DNA of 64,000 nucleotides from Mesorhizobium sp. SOD10 (GTDB taxonomy: Bacteria > Pseudomonadota > Alphaproteobacteria > Rhizobiales > Rhizobiaceae), in the NCBI GenBank assembly GCA_000824805.1, contig CCNA01000004.1:269875-333874 (forward strand), in the 5' to 3' direction. Below, one piece after another: positions 46,097 through 54,026 of the stretch (the stretch's first letter is position 1; every line of letters begins with the position of its first letter). The position numbers and the translations under genes are program-made. Under the pieces are notes generated by a model. That model was not told where the DNA came from. It saw nothing but the letters and a program-made list of their open reading frames with translations, and searched no databases.

Positions 46097-46687
46097 CTAG
46101 CGCCGACTTTGCGATTGACAAGGTAACGGGGTTTGACCAGGTAACGGGGTATTGGCGCAGGAGTCCACAGCGGACGCTGAAGACGTCTCCCCCAGGTCTT
46201 CAAGCAACGACGTTCGCGCACGGTTCAACCGGCTCTTGATGGTTCCGATAGCGCAGCCGCAGATGCTCGCCGTCTCCTCATAACTTACGCCGAGGATGGC
46301 GATCAGCACCAAGACCTCCCGCTGCTGGGGAGGCAGTTTGCCGATAGCGGCGTGAACCTCCTGGCTGCGAAGATGCCACTCCTGGTCACCATACGTGATC
46401 GAACGGGCCGATGCGCAATCATTGGCTCCTGGAGCCTCGCGCGTATAGATTTTGTGCTTCGTGTAGAAGGTATTGCGCATGATCGTGAACAGCCACGACT
46501 TGATCCGGGTGCCAGGTTCGAATTGATCGATATGCGCTATCCCCTTGAGCAAGGTCTCTTGCACGAGATCGTCGGCGTCGGTCTTGTCCCTGCAGAAGGT
46601 ACGCGCGAAAGCTCTCAAAGCCGGGATCAGATCGACGATCGCCGCCTCGTTTTGGAGGGCCGACGAGCCGGAATTCATCGTCCGCAA
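46097..46687 (-). CDS. ECF RNA polymerase sigma factor, EcfG-like
   Basis: The 196-residue protein has sigma region 2 (LIPALRAFARTFCRDKTDAD, then DLVQETLLKG and KSWLFTIMRNTF) and region 4 (LPPQQREVLVLIAILGVSYE, then CAIGTIKSRLNRAR). It closely follows the EcfG/RpoE2 type that drives the alphaproteobacterial general stress response. No nepR or phyR gene is adjacent, so it is probably a paralogue of the main EcfG. The start is a TTG at 46687 with GGAGG 5 nt upstream; ATG 46678 is the alternative. The tail has a short TPLPGQTPLPCQ duplication. Confidence 0.88.
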   Translation of the reverse strand: MRTMNSGSSALQNEAAIVDLIPALRAFARTFCRDKTDADDLVQETLLKGIAHIDQFEPGTRIKSWLFTIMRNTFYTKHKIYTREAPGANDCASARSITYGDQEWHLRSQEVHAAIGKLPPQQREVLVLIAILGVSYEETASICGCAIGTIKSRLNRARTSLLEDLGETSSASAVDSCANTPLPGQTPLPCQSQSRR

Positions 46688-47301
46688 AAATGCCTCCGCA
46701 AGGAACCGTTTGGATTGGATAGCCAGGGGGCTAATGCGCTGTCAGCACGGAGGTTCCTGTTGCCTCAGCAATTGTGCTCATTTCCGGTCATAATTTCGCG
46801 TGTCGCCTTTGCTCCGGGCAGCCGCTCGGCACGAGTGGGATGTGGCGACCGGAGGCGTGAGCGCGCGCCATCCCGATCATGACCGCGAATGGCCGGCCCG
46901 GCTGCCACACGATCCCGGCGTGCCCGACGCGCAGGGCCAGGTCGGGCCGCGCCTCGACGGCAGCCTCGCCGGTCGTGCTGGCGAACAATCCGGAAACCTG
47001 ATCCGCTGGATCCGCTCGGCAAGGAAGTCAACCCGCACACGGCCATGCCGTCGACGAGGATCACCGAGCAGCAGGCGCGCGATATCGCGGGCCTACCTTT
47101 GAGGGTTGAGCTAATCAGCAGGACCGGGAGCCGCCTCCCGGATCATAGCGGTTCCAGGATGGCGCAACGAAACAGGCAGACGAGGCAGACCGTCCGCCGA
47201 AACCAATTCCAGGAAAACTGTGAGCCGTTTTCGTCCTAACGGCGTGAGGATAGCGGTTCGCCGCATTGGTCGAACGGTGAACCGCTCTAATCGGTCGCCG
47301 G
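46688..47301. other. Long gap between the sigma factor and DUF892 genes
   Basis: These 614 nt hold the sigma gene promoter region at the left. The several overlapping open frames on both strands show no family features or ribosome sites. A decayed gene is possible but I cannot identify one. Confidence 0.5.
46733..46757 (-). promoter_or_regulatory. Weaker EcfG-like promoter (ATT variant) upstream of the sigma gene
   Basis: GGAAC-N17-ATT read leftward, 46 nt upstream of the TTG start. It differs in one base from the island consensus and could give weak autoregulation. Confidence 0.5.
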
Positions 47302-47811
47302 TCAGCGCTTGGCGCTGTCGCTGTCGACGTCCGCCCGCGCCAGGAACTGTTCCGTGACCTGCGGCAGATTATTCTTCAGCCACTCGGCCATAGCTTCCTC
47401 TTCCCGCAAATTCTGTTCGCACACGCGGGCAATCTCGGCCTCGCCGGCGGCATTGGCTGCGGCGATGAGGATCGTATAGGACGCGATTTCCATATGCTCG
47501 AACGTGTAGCTCGCCAGAGAGCCTTTCATGACCTCATCGCCGGCAAACACGCCGCTGACCGACTGGGCCGTGGCGGTCAGCTTGCCGCCTGCGTCCTTCA
47601 GCATGGACGTCCCTTCGTCAAGACCATCCAGGCAGGTCTTCAGCCGCCTGGCCTGCTCCCTCGTTTCTTCCAGATGGCTGCGAATTCGCTCGCTGAGCTC
47701 CGGGTAGCTGTCTATCCGGCTCAATTGGCCCGACAGCATGGTCTCGGCCTGTTCCTCCATTGCGTGAGCGTCCCTTAACCATTGGACAAGCCATTCGCGT
47801 GATTCAGCCAT
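47302..47811 (-). CDS. DUF892/YciE-type ferritin-like protein
   Basis: The 169-residue four-helix protein has ferritin-like metal-ligand helices: WLRDAHAMEEQAETML, HLEETREQARRL, YTFEHMEIASYTILIAAANA and EEEAMAEWLKNNLPQ. DUF892 proteins bind di-iron centres and are induced by stress in several bacteria; the reaction is not settled. It is a single gene with a strict stress promoter. Confidence 0.88.
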   Translation of the reverse strand: MAESREWLVQWLRDAHAMEEQAETMLSGQLSRIDSYPELSERIRSHLEETREQARRLKTCLDGLDEGTSMLKDAGGKLTATAQSVSGVFAGDEVMKGSLASYTFEHMEIASYTILIAAANAAGEAEIARVCEQNLREEEAMAEWLKNNLPQVTEQFLARADVDSDSAKR

Positions 47812-47841
47812 TTGGTGTCTCCATCCGTCTAACGCCGCCCG

Positions 47842-47866
47842 AACCGCCGGTGGCGTGAATTGTTCC
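47842..47866 (-). promoter_or_regulatory. EcfG-type stress promoter for the DUF892 gene
   Basis: GGAAC-N17-GTT read leftward, 31 nt upstream of the ATG at 47811. Confidence 0.8.
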
Positions 47867-47883
47867 TTGAACGCGAGGTCCGG

Positions 47884-48750
47884 TTACGATTTCCGGGACG
47901 AGGACGGATCGGAATCGGAGAGCTTCTCGCGCACCGATTCATCTGTCTTGTCGGCCGTGGCCCTGACGACACGGCTGACCTTGTCGGCCAGCGTCCCTTC
48001 GCTTGATGCCTGCCGCTCGGCTTCGTCGCTCGCCGTCCGGTAGGCTTCGGCCGCGACCTGCTTTGCAGCGTCGAGCCCTTCTTTCAAAGTGTCTTCGGCG
48101 CTTTCCCGAAGCCTTTCGCGATAGGCGCCCAATCGCTCATCCTCGATCTCGGTGTGGGGCAGCATGGCCCCGATCGCAGCTCCGATGGCGAGGCCGACGG
48201 CCGCCGCAGCGAGAGGCTGTTCCTGAAGCAGACTATGCGCCGAGCGGCCGGCACTCGTTGCCATATCGGCCGTAGCTGCCGCCGAACCCGCGAGTGTGTC
48301 CGCAGCGCTGCTTGCCATGTTCGACACTGCGCCGGCTGCCTCGCTTGCCATTCCGGAGACAGTTCCGGCCGCTCCGCTGGCCGCTTCGGCAACAGAGCCC
48401 GCCGCGTCCGAGGCCCTCGAAGCCATTCCAGCGCCGAATGCTCCATGATCGAGGCGAGAATCACGCCGCGTTACACCATCGGTACCAGCCGGGGTGGTGG
48501 AAGCGCCGCTGCCCAACATCAGCCAGGCCAGTCCCGCGCCGATCACCGTCAGCGGTAACGGATTGTCCCTCACCTGGACCTTCAAATTGTGGAGCATGTC
48601 AGAGCCCACGCCTCCCCGGAAAAGCCCAGTGAATTCGTCGAAGAGCTGTCCGGGGGTCATCTTGTCGCGAATGGAGTCGGCGGTCGCCACCACCCTGGCG
48701 CGCGTGGCTTCCGCCTCGCGCTCGAGCTCGGCTGCGGATTTCTCGGTCAT
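47884..48750 (-). CDS. DUF3618 family membrane-associated protein
   Basis: The 288-residue protein begins with the DUF3618 segment (LEREAEATRARVVATADSIR, then DKMTPGQL) and a hydrophobic segment NPLPLTVIGAGLAWLMLGSG. A long Ala/Gly/Ser-rich repeat with many SMA- and AAG-type motifs follows, then a second short hydrophobic stretch (AAAAVGLAIGAAIGAMLP) and a charged tail. It overlaps the holin-family gene by 4 nt. DUF3618 often travels with DUF1469, and the pair probably acts at the inner membrane. Confidence 0.88.
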   Translation of the reverse strand: MTEKSAAELEREAEATRARVVATADSIRDKMTPGQLFDEFTGLFRGGVGSDMLHNLKVQVRDNPLPLTVIGAGLAWLMLGSGASTTPAGTDGVTRRDSRLDHGAFGAGMASRASDAAGSVAEAASGAAGTVSGMASEAAGAVSNMASSAADTLAGSAAATADMATSAGRSAHSLLQEQPLAAAAVGLAIGAAIGAMLPHTEIEDERLGAYRERLRESAEDTLKEGLDAAKQVAAEAYRTASDEAERQASSEGTLADKVSRVVRATADKTDESVREKLSDSDPSSSRKS

Positions 48751-49139
48751 CTCGCTTGTTCCTTGATCACGTTCACGTCACGCTTGAGCTGTTCCTGTGT
48801 GCGATCCGGCGCGAGTTCGGAGGGCGCCATGCTTGCCATGCCAGTCCGCAACAGGATCACGCCCAGCACGGCAACCGCCACGCCGACGAGCAAAGCGGAC
48901 CACCCGGCGCCCAGACCAAGGCGGGCCAGGGCAATGACGAGCGCCTGCAACAAAATCAGCAGCGCGGCGAGCAGGCATATCGCGCCGCCCAGCACCTCCA
49001 CGGCGCCCGTGCCAGCCTTGGTGAGGTTTTCCGATATCTCCGCTCTCAGGAGCCTGGCTTCCGTTTGCACAAGCGTGCTCACCTGTTGCGCCAGATCGGC
49101 GACCAATGTGCCGAGACTTGGATTGTCCTGAGTGCTCAT
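48747..49139 (-). CDS. Phage-holin-family (DUF1469) membrane protein
   Basis: The 130-residue protein has an amphipathic N-terminus (LVADLAQQVSTLVQTEARLL) and two transmembrane helices (VLGGAICLLAALLILLQALV and SALLVGVAVAVLGVILL). This is the DUF1469/Actinobacterial holin-X layout. It is not a phage gene here, as no other phage genes are near. It overlaps both neighbours by 4 nt, so the three proteins are made together. Confidence 0.87.
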   Translation of the reverse strand: MSTQDNPSLGTLVADLAQQVSTLVQTEARLLRAEISENLTKAGTGAVEVLGGAICLLAALLILLQALVIALARLGLGAGWSALLVGVAVAVLGVILLRTGMASMAPSELAPDRTQEQLKRDVNVIKEQAR

Positions 49140-49750
49140 TTCTTCAGCTCCGCTGCCTTCCCGGGTATACCGCCGTCCGAACCCCAGTTTGCTGGAGCGT
49201 TATCCCGGCCCGCGGTCGTTCCCGCGCCGGTTTGCCCTGAATGTTCAGGCTTGGCGGCGCCCTGCGTCGGACGGTGTGTGCCGGGCGGCGAAGCCTTTAT
49301 GAATCGGCCAAGTGCCAGTCCCGCCAGAACCGAACCCGCAAGAAGCATTCCAGGATTCTGGCGGCCAAAGGCCTGAACGTCCTCGAGCACCTGCCCGAAC
49401 GGCTTCTCTTTCAATGAAGAGGACAGCCGTTCCAAACCGCTCGCGGCATCCTGCATGAATTTCGAGGCCGCGCTCTGGTCGCTGTTGGCCAAGTGGTCGC
49501 TCGCGGCGCGCAGGGCGCCGCCGAAGGCGGACAGGCTCGATCCGATATCGCGCTGCGTCGCCTCGGCCCTTTCGGCGACGGCCTGCTGAGCTTCGGCGGC
49601 ATAGGCCCCCGCCCTGCGGGCGACGTCGTCGCGGGCATCGTGGAGCGCTTCGCTGGCGCTTTGGGTTTCTTGCTGGATTCGCTCGGAAACTTCGTCCTTC
49701 GCCTCGGCGAAGTCGGCGGGCTCGCGGCCCCGATCATTCTCGCGCTGCAT
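49136..49750 (-). CDS. Helical, apolipoprotein-like stress protein
   Basis: The 204-residue protein is mostly a long charged amphipathic helix with Ala-rich heptads (DEVSERIQQETQSASEALHD, AEAQQAVAERAEATQRD). A hydrophobic segment NPGMLLAGSVLAGLALGRFI follows, then a polar tail. The layout suggests a membrane-anchored coiled coil. Similar rhizobial proteins are called nutrient-deprivation-induced. It starts the tightly overlapping trio with the DUF1469 and DUF3618 genes and follows the 24-residue peptide gene by 8 nt. Confidence 0.8.
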   Translation of the reverse strand: MQRENDRGREPADFAEAKDEVSERIQQETQSASEALHDARDDVARRAGAYAAEAQQAVAERAEATQRDIGSSLSAFGGALRAASDHLANSDQSAASKFMQDAASGLERLSSSLKEKPFGQVLEDVQAFGRQNPGMLLAGSVLAGLALGRFIKASPPGTHRPTQGAAKPEHSGQTGAGTTAGRDNAPANWGSDGGIPGKAAELKK

Positions 49751-49758
49751 GGTGCCTC

Positions 49759-49833
49759 CTAGTGAAAGCCGAGGAAGGAAAGCACGGCGAGCACGACGAC
49801 GATCAGACCGATGAGATAAATGACACTGTTCAT
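49759..49833 (-). CDS. 24-residue single-helix membrane peptide
   Basis: MNSVIYLIGLIVVVLAVLSF plus LGFH is a complete protein of one hydrophobic helix. GAGGAGG lies about 7 nt before the ATG, and a strict stress promoter sits upstream, so this is a real small gene that routine callers would miss. It is the first gene of the operon that continues into the apolipoprotein-like, DUF1469 and DUF3618 genes. Confidence 0.8.
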   Translation of the reverse strand: MNSVIYLIGLIVVVLAVLSFLGFH

Positions 49834-49858
49834 GGCACAGCCTCCTCGATGACAGTCC

Positions 49859-49883
49859 AACTTCGCGTCGGCTGCTATGTTCC
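49859..49883 (-). promoter_or_regulatory. EcfG-type stress promoter for the envelope operon
   Basis: GGAAC-N17-GTT read leftward, 26 nt upstream of the 24-residue gene. Confidence 0.8.
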
Positions 49884-49901
49884 GCTGCGCGAGAAGCTTT
49901 T

Positions 49902-50243
49902 TTAGCCAGTCCTCATTTGCCCACGGGGCTGCGCCTTCAAAGTGGCAAGCTCTTCGTCTGGGCAAAGTAGCCTCGGGCGTTCCGGGTCCGAAATATCGAG
50001 CTTGTCCCAAGGAATGCGATAGAGCCCCTCACGACGCCGCAGCCCGAAGAAGTCGAGCAAGGCGGTACCGATGGTCGAAGCGGACAGGCGCTCGAACGCG
50101 GCAAAGATGCCGACATGAAATTCGGTGACGATGAGGTCGCTGCCGTCCTGCTCGGCGATGATCTCCTCGATATAGCCGATGCTCCTGCCGTGCTCGGAAA
50201 ACACGCGCCTGCCGGCAAGGTGATCGAGGTGCACAGTCGCCAT
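49902..50243 (-). CDS. PRC-barrel-like protein
   Basis: The 113-residue protein contains a short beta-rich domain (HLAGRRVFSEHGRSIGYIEE, EQDGSDLIVTEFHVG) that looks like a PRC barrel, followed by YRIPWDKLDISDPERPRL. PRC barrels bind partner proteins or sit on membranes. It begins 3 nt after the stop of another PRC-like gene, at the end of the Nramp operon. No more exact role can be given. Confidence 0.65.
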   Translation of the reverse strand: MATVHLDHLAGRRVFSEHGRSIGYIEEIIAEQDGSDLIVTEFHVGIFAAFERLSASTIGTALLDFFGLRRREGLYRIPWDKLDISDPERPRLLCPDEELATLKAQPRGQMRTG

Positions 50244-50245
50244 AT

Positions 50246-50605
50246 TCAGGCTCCCGGGATTCGGCCAACCACATGGTCGCGCAGCCAATTCTGCCAGGCG
50301 AGGATCTTGGTGCGGCGCACGTCGATGTCGAATTCGATGTCCACGCCGATGTCGCGCACCTTGTTCCACGCGATCCGGTGCGGCCGTGCCTGGCGCTTGC
50401 CGCTAAGCTTTGCCGCGAGCTGCGCGGTCCATCGCCCGGGCCGCGCTCCAAGCCGGCGCGAAAGCGCAATCGAGCCAAGTTCGACGGCAAGAACCCTGGG
50501 CGGCTTGCCACGCCTCAGCTCGGCGACAAGGCCATCGACCCTGCCGATCTTGACCTGCTCGCGATCGACAACCTGCTTATCCAAAATATCGCGCAGCAGC
50601 TGCAT
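50246..50605 (-). CDS. PRC-barrel-like protein
   Basis: The 119-residue protein begins MQLLRDILDKQVVDREQVKI and continues GRVDGLVAEL, a PRC-barrel-like pattern. Its second half contains RIAWNKVRDIGVDIEFDIDV. The start overlaps the Nramp stop in a TGATG junction. It probably modulates or accompanies the transporter, similar to the PRC domains associated with metal transport; this is inference. The second PRC-like gene follows immediately. Confidence 0.65.
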   Translation of the reverse strand: MQLLRDILDKQVVDREQVKIGRVDGLVAELRRGKPPRVLAVELGSIALSRRLGARPGRWTAQLAAKLSGKRQARPHRIAWNKVRDIGVDIEFDIDVRRTKILAWQNWLRDHVVGRIPGA

Positions 50606-51825
50606 CACGTGCCCCCGAATATCTGCAGCGGAATGGTCACCACCGCCAGCACGAAGCCGAGCGCGATGACGAAGATCACGGCCGCGTTCGAAATGACGCC
50701 GTTGCGATGCTTGCCAACATAGCGCTCGTCGTTGAGCAGGAAAAGGAACGGCACAACCGTTAGCGGCAGGCTGGCCGCTGTGAGCGCCATCGAGAAGATG
50801 GTGAGCTTCAACGGATCCAGACCGAGCGCTATCGGAATGGCGGCGAGGAAGAGCGTCAGCGTGTAGACGAGGCTGAAGCCGGGATCGTCGCGCGGCTTCA
50901 GATCCTCGCCCCATGTCCAGCCAAACCCCTGCGCGACGAGATAGGCCTGCTGCAACGCCACTTCGAGCGCGGCGCCGAAGCAAGCGATGGCCAGCGAGGC
51001 AACGAAAAGGACGAAACCCCAGAAGCCGAATATCGGGATCAGCATTAGCGGGAGCTGGTTGTAGTCCTCGACTTCGTTCACGCCATGAGCGCCAAGCACG
51101 AGCGCGGCCACGATCAGAACGCCCACCGAGATCGTTCCGCCAAAACTCATGCCGAGCCCGGCTATCGCCCGATTGGCGCCGAGATAGCTCTTGTCCCACT
51201 GATCTTCGATCGCGCCTGAGGAATAGAACATGAAAAGGTAAGGCGATATCGAGGCGCCGAGAATGCTGACGGCCATGAACCAGTATTTTGCCGTATCGTG
51301 GTGCGGCAGGCTCGGCACGGCGCCGACCGCCACCTCTTTCCATTCGGGGCGAAGCATCACGGCCGCGACGACGAAGCAGAGCGTGACCAGGCCCAGCATC
51401 GACACGCCTTCCTCGATCAGGCCGAACGTGCCTTTCCACAACAGCAGCCACGCCAGGAAGGCGACCGGCAGCGCCCACCACCGGAAGCTGATTCCCGTAG
51501 CAAGTTCGGCGGCAACGGCGACACCGCCAATCTCGGCGGAAAGCACCAGGAAGTTCACCAGCAAGGTTGCTAGCAGCGGCCAGATGAAAGCATTGAAGCC
51601 GAACCGTTCGCGAATGCCGTCGGCGATGGTGTGATGGCTCACCGCAGCGAAACGACCGGCCATTTCGACCAGGAAGATGATGCAGATGGTGCCGAGCACG
51701 ACAGCCCAGATGAGCTGGAAGCCGAACAGCGCGCCGGCCTGCGCCGCCGTCGCCATCGACCCGACCTCCAGGAAGCCGCCGACGCTGGTGACGACACCAA
51801 GCGATATCTCCAGCAACTTCTTCAT
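50605..51825 (-). CDS. Atypical Nramp-family transporter
   Basis: The 406-residue protein has about 11 transmembrane helices with the Nramp pattern. The metal-binding motif of helix 1, normally DPGN, is replaced here (TSVGGFLEVGSMATAAQAG, residues 13-31), and the helix-6 MPH motif is replaced by GASISPYLFMFYSSG (190-204). It therefore belongs to a divergent Nramp branch and may not carry manganese or iron. It is coupled by short overlaps to a lipoprotein gene upstream and a PRC-like gene downstream. Confidence 0.85.
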   Translation of the reverse strand: MKKLLEISLGVVTSVGGFLEVGSMATAAQAGALFGFQLIWAVVLGTICIIFLVEMAGRFAAVSHHTIADGIRERFGFNAFIWPLLATLLVNFLVLSAEIGGVAVAAELATGISFRWWALPVAFLAWLLLWKGTFGLIEEGVSMLGLVTLCFVVAAVMLRPEWKEVAVGAVPSLPHHDTAKYWFMAVSILGASISPYLFMFYSSGAIEDQWDKSYLGANRAIAGLGMSFGGTISVGVLIVAALVLGAHGVNEVEDYNQLPLMLIPIFGFWGFVLFVASLAIACFGAALEVALQQAYLVAQGFGWTWGEDLKPRDDPGFSLVYTLTLFLAAIPIALGLDPLKLTIFSMALTAASLPLTVVPFLFLLNDERYVGKHRNGVISNAAVIFVIALGFVLAVVTIPLQIFGGT

Positions 51826-52256
51826 CTGTCGGGCGAGAAATATTGTCGATAGGCGGTGGCGAGATCGCCTTGGGCGGCGCGAAGCTCCTGGAGGGCCTGG
51901 CCGGCTTGCGCATGCTGTTCGGCCTCGACTGCGTCCTTGGCCCGCTTTGCCGCGTTCGACAGCCGGCTGGCAGCCGCTGCCAACGCATCCCGCTTTGCCG
52001 GGTTCGACACAGACGCCGATTCCACTTGCCGGCCCGCGTCGGCGAGTGTCTCGGCGAAGGATTGCAAGGCGGAGGATGCGTAGCGGGACGGCGCGGCGCC
52101 GGAGAGCCAGGCATCACTCACCAGCACTGCCGCCTGCGCCGTCGAGGCTGCAAGCTTCGATTGCTGGTCGACGGTTTCAGATGAGGAGCAGGAGGCAAGC
52201 GCCAGCATCAGCAGGAGCAGGAAGGCCCGGCTCGGCCGGGCAACGGTACGCAACAT
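51822..52256 (-). CDS. Small lipoprotein
   Basis: The 144-residue protein starts with a lipoprotein signal: FLLLLMLALASCSSSETVDQ, with Cys in a LALASC lipobox. The mature part is Ala-rich and helical (AAASRLSNAAKRAKDAVEAE, then QHAQAGQALQELR). It is exported and anchored to a membrane. ATGA overlap couples it to the Nramp gene. It heads the operon; function unknown. Confidence 0.8.
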   Translation of the reverse strand: MLRTVARPSRAFLLLLMLALASCSSSETVDQQSKLAASTAQAAVLVSDAWLSGAAPSRYASSALQSFAETLADAGRQVESASVSNPAKRDALAAAASRLSNAAKRAKDAVEAEQHAQAGQALQELRAAQGDLATAYRQYFSPDR

Positions 52257-52293
52257 CTTCCCCTCATCGCAATCGCTTGAAATCACGATAATA

Positions 52294-52317
52294 AATCCGA
52301 AGCCGCGGGAAAGTTCC
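52294..52317 (-). promoter_or_regulatory. Weaker EcfG-like promoter (ATT variant) for the Nramp operon
   Basis: GGAAC-N16-ATT read leftward, about 40 nt upstream of the lipoprotein gene; off-consensus in spacing and last element. Confidence 0.4.
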
Positions 52318-52394
52318 TTCGCCATCGGGATTTGCGGGGGCGAACGCCACGACCGGCCTAGCTTCGCAAGTATTTCAACGGTATCAGGACGATC

Positions 52395-54026
52395 ATGAAC
52401 CGCGACTTAGCCAAAACGTTGCCTGAGCGTGCCAGCAGCTGGGCGATGGCGCTCACCGAGCAGAAGAGCGTCACCGGCACGCAGGACGAAGCTGTATTCG
52501 GTCCGTGGCTGGCGGCGCAGTTGCGGGAGAATCCCGCCTTCAGCCATGCGGATATCTGGACGATCGAGGTCGGGCCTGGAGATGGCCGGCATTGCGTGGC
52601 GATGCTGCTTCGCGGGACGGGCTGCTCCACCGTGCTTCTGACCGGTCATTACGATACGGTGGCAACGCGGGACTATGGCGAGCTGGAAGAGCTGGCCACG
52701 CGGCCTGAGGCTTTGACGCGCGCCTTGCGCGATTCCCTGGCGGACGCCGATACGCCTGCCGCCCGGTTGGCCCTTGCCGACCTGGAGAGCGGGCAATTCC
52801 TGGCCGGACGCGGCTTGCTGGACATGAAGGCTGGTCTCGCCGCCGGACTGGCGGTATGCGCGGATTTCGCCGAAAGCGCCAATGTCGCGGGCAATCTGCT
52901 GTTCATCGCGGTGCCGGATGAAGAGAACAATTCGGCCGGCGCCCGCAAGGCCGCCCCAGCGCTGCCCGGCATCTGTGAGCAGCACGGCCTCGATCTTGTC
53001 GCGGCGGTCAATCTCGACGCCATCGCCGATGACGGCGACGGCTCGAAAGGACGTATCATCGCGCTCGGGACAGTCGGCAAGCTGCTTCCGACCGCCTATG
53101 TGGTTGGCGTCCCGACACATAGCGGCTTTCCGCTGAACGGCATCAATGCGGCCGCGCTCGCCGGTTCTATAGCCGCCCGCGTCGAATGGGCAACCGAGCT
53201 GACCGACCATTGCGGTTCCTCGCCCGGCACCCCGCCCAGCCTGCTCGGTATTCGTGACGGGAAGACTGGATATGACGTCACGACGCCGGCAACCGCCTTC
53301 GCCACGTTCAACGTACTCAGCTATCGCCGCACGCCGGATGAAGTGCTCGACCGCTTCGACCGGCTTTGCGCGGAAGCAGCATCGAACCTTCTGGGCGAAC
53401 TGAAACGCCGAAGCCAGGCTCCGGAGGGCATCGCAAATCTTGTAAGACCTGTCCCGCTCTACCGGTTCGAAGCGCTGGTCGAGCATCTCGGCCCGCAGGA
53501 GAAGCACAGGCTCGGTGCATATTCCGCCTCGATCGCTGGCGATCTTCCACTGCCGGAGAAATGCCGGCTGATCACGGAGGAAGCTTGGGATTTGAGCCGC
53601 CTCGCCGGCCCGGCGATCGTCACCGGTTTCGGCTCGATACCCTATCTTCCGACGAACCTTTCAAACGCGCCGGCGGCCAAGCGGTTGAAAGCAATTGCCA
53701 TGCAAATCGCGCGCGGGTCGGCCGAGCGCTATGGCAGCACCATCGCCTGCGCCGATTATTTCGCCGGAATTTCAGACATGAGCTTTTTCGGCGAGGCAGC
53801 CGAGTCCTCGCTCGATATCGTTGCCCGCAACACGCCTGCCTGGAAAGACAGCGTGCGCTGGCCGATGCGACAGGCTCTCGCCAACGTGCCGACGATCAAC
53901 ATCGGCCCATGGGGACGCGATTACCATACGCCGCTTGAAAGACTGCACATGGGCTATGCATTCGGCGTCCTGCCTCAAGCCATCCGGGACTTGTGTGCCA
54001 CCCTGCTGCAGCCATCCGGTTCCTGA
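52395..54026 (+). CDS. M20-family metallopeptidase, RocB-like
   Basis: The 543-residue protein has the M20 zinc ligands in LLTGHYDTVATRD, GRGLLDMKAGLAAG and VPDEENNSAG, with an insert and a long C-terminal part as in the RocB group, which is linked to arginine degradation in Bacillus. Its substrate here is unknown. It ends inside the convergent alpha/beta hydrolase gene (52-nt overlap of coding ends). No stress promoter was found upstream. Confidence 0.85.
   Translation: MNRDLAKTLPERASSWAMALTEQKSVTGTQDEAVFGPWLAAQLRENPAFSHADIWTIEVGPGDGRHCVAMLLRGTGCSTVLLTGHYDTVATRDYGELEELATRPEALTRALRDSLADADTPAARLALADLESGQFLAGRGLLDMKAGLAAGLAVCADFAESANVAGNLLFIAVPDEENNSAGARKAAPALPGICEQHGLDLVAAVNLDAIADDGDGSKGRIIALGTVGKLLPTAYVVGVPTHSGFPLNGINAAALAGSIAARVEWATELTDHCGSSPGTPPSLLGIRDGKTGYDVTTPATAFATFNVLSYRRTPDEVLDRFDRLCAEAASNLLGELKRRSQAPEGIANLVRPVPLYRFEALVEHLGPQEKHRLGAYSASIAGDLPLPEKCRLITEEAWDLSRLAGPAIVTGFGSIPYLPTNLSNAPAAKRLKAIAMQIARGSAERYGSTIACADYFAGISDMSFFGEAAESSLDIVARNTPAWKDSVRWPMRQALANVPTINIGPWGRDYHTPLERLHMGYAFGVLPQAIRDLCATLLQPSGS

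Noticed and set aside
46765..47239. Overlapping open frames on both strands in the gap after the sigma gene
   Set aside because: None shows a family motif, a ribosome site or a consistent frame. One leftward frame reads vaguely like part of a hydrolase, but the resemblance is too weak to name.
48747..49139. Prophage, suggested by the phage-holin-family gene
   Set aside because: DUF1469 proteins are common chromosomal envelope proteins, and no integrase, capsid or lysis genes are near.
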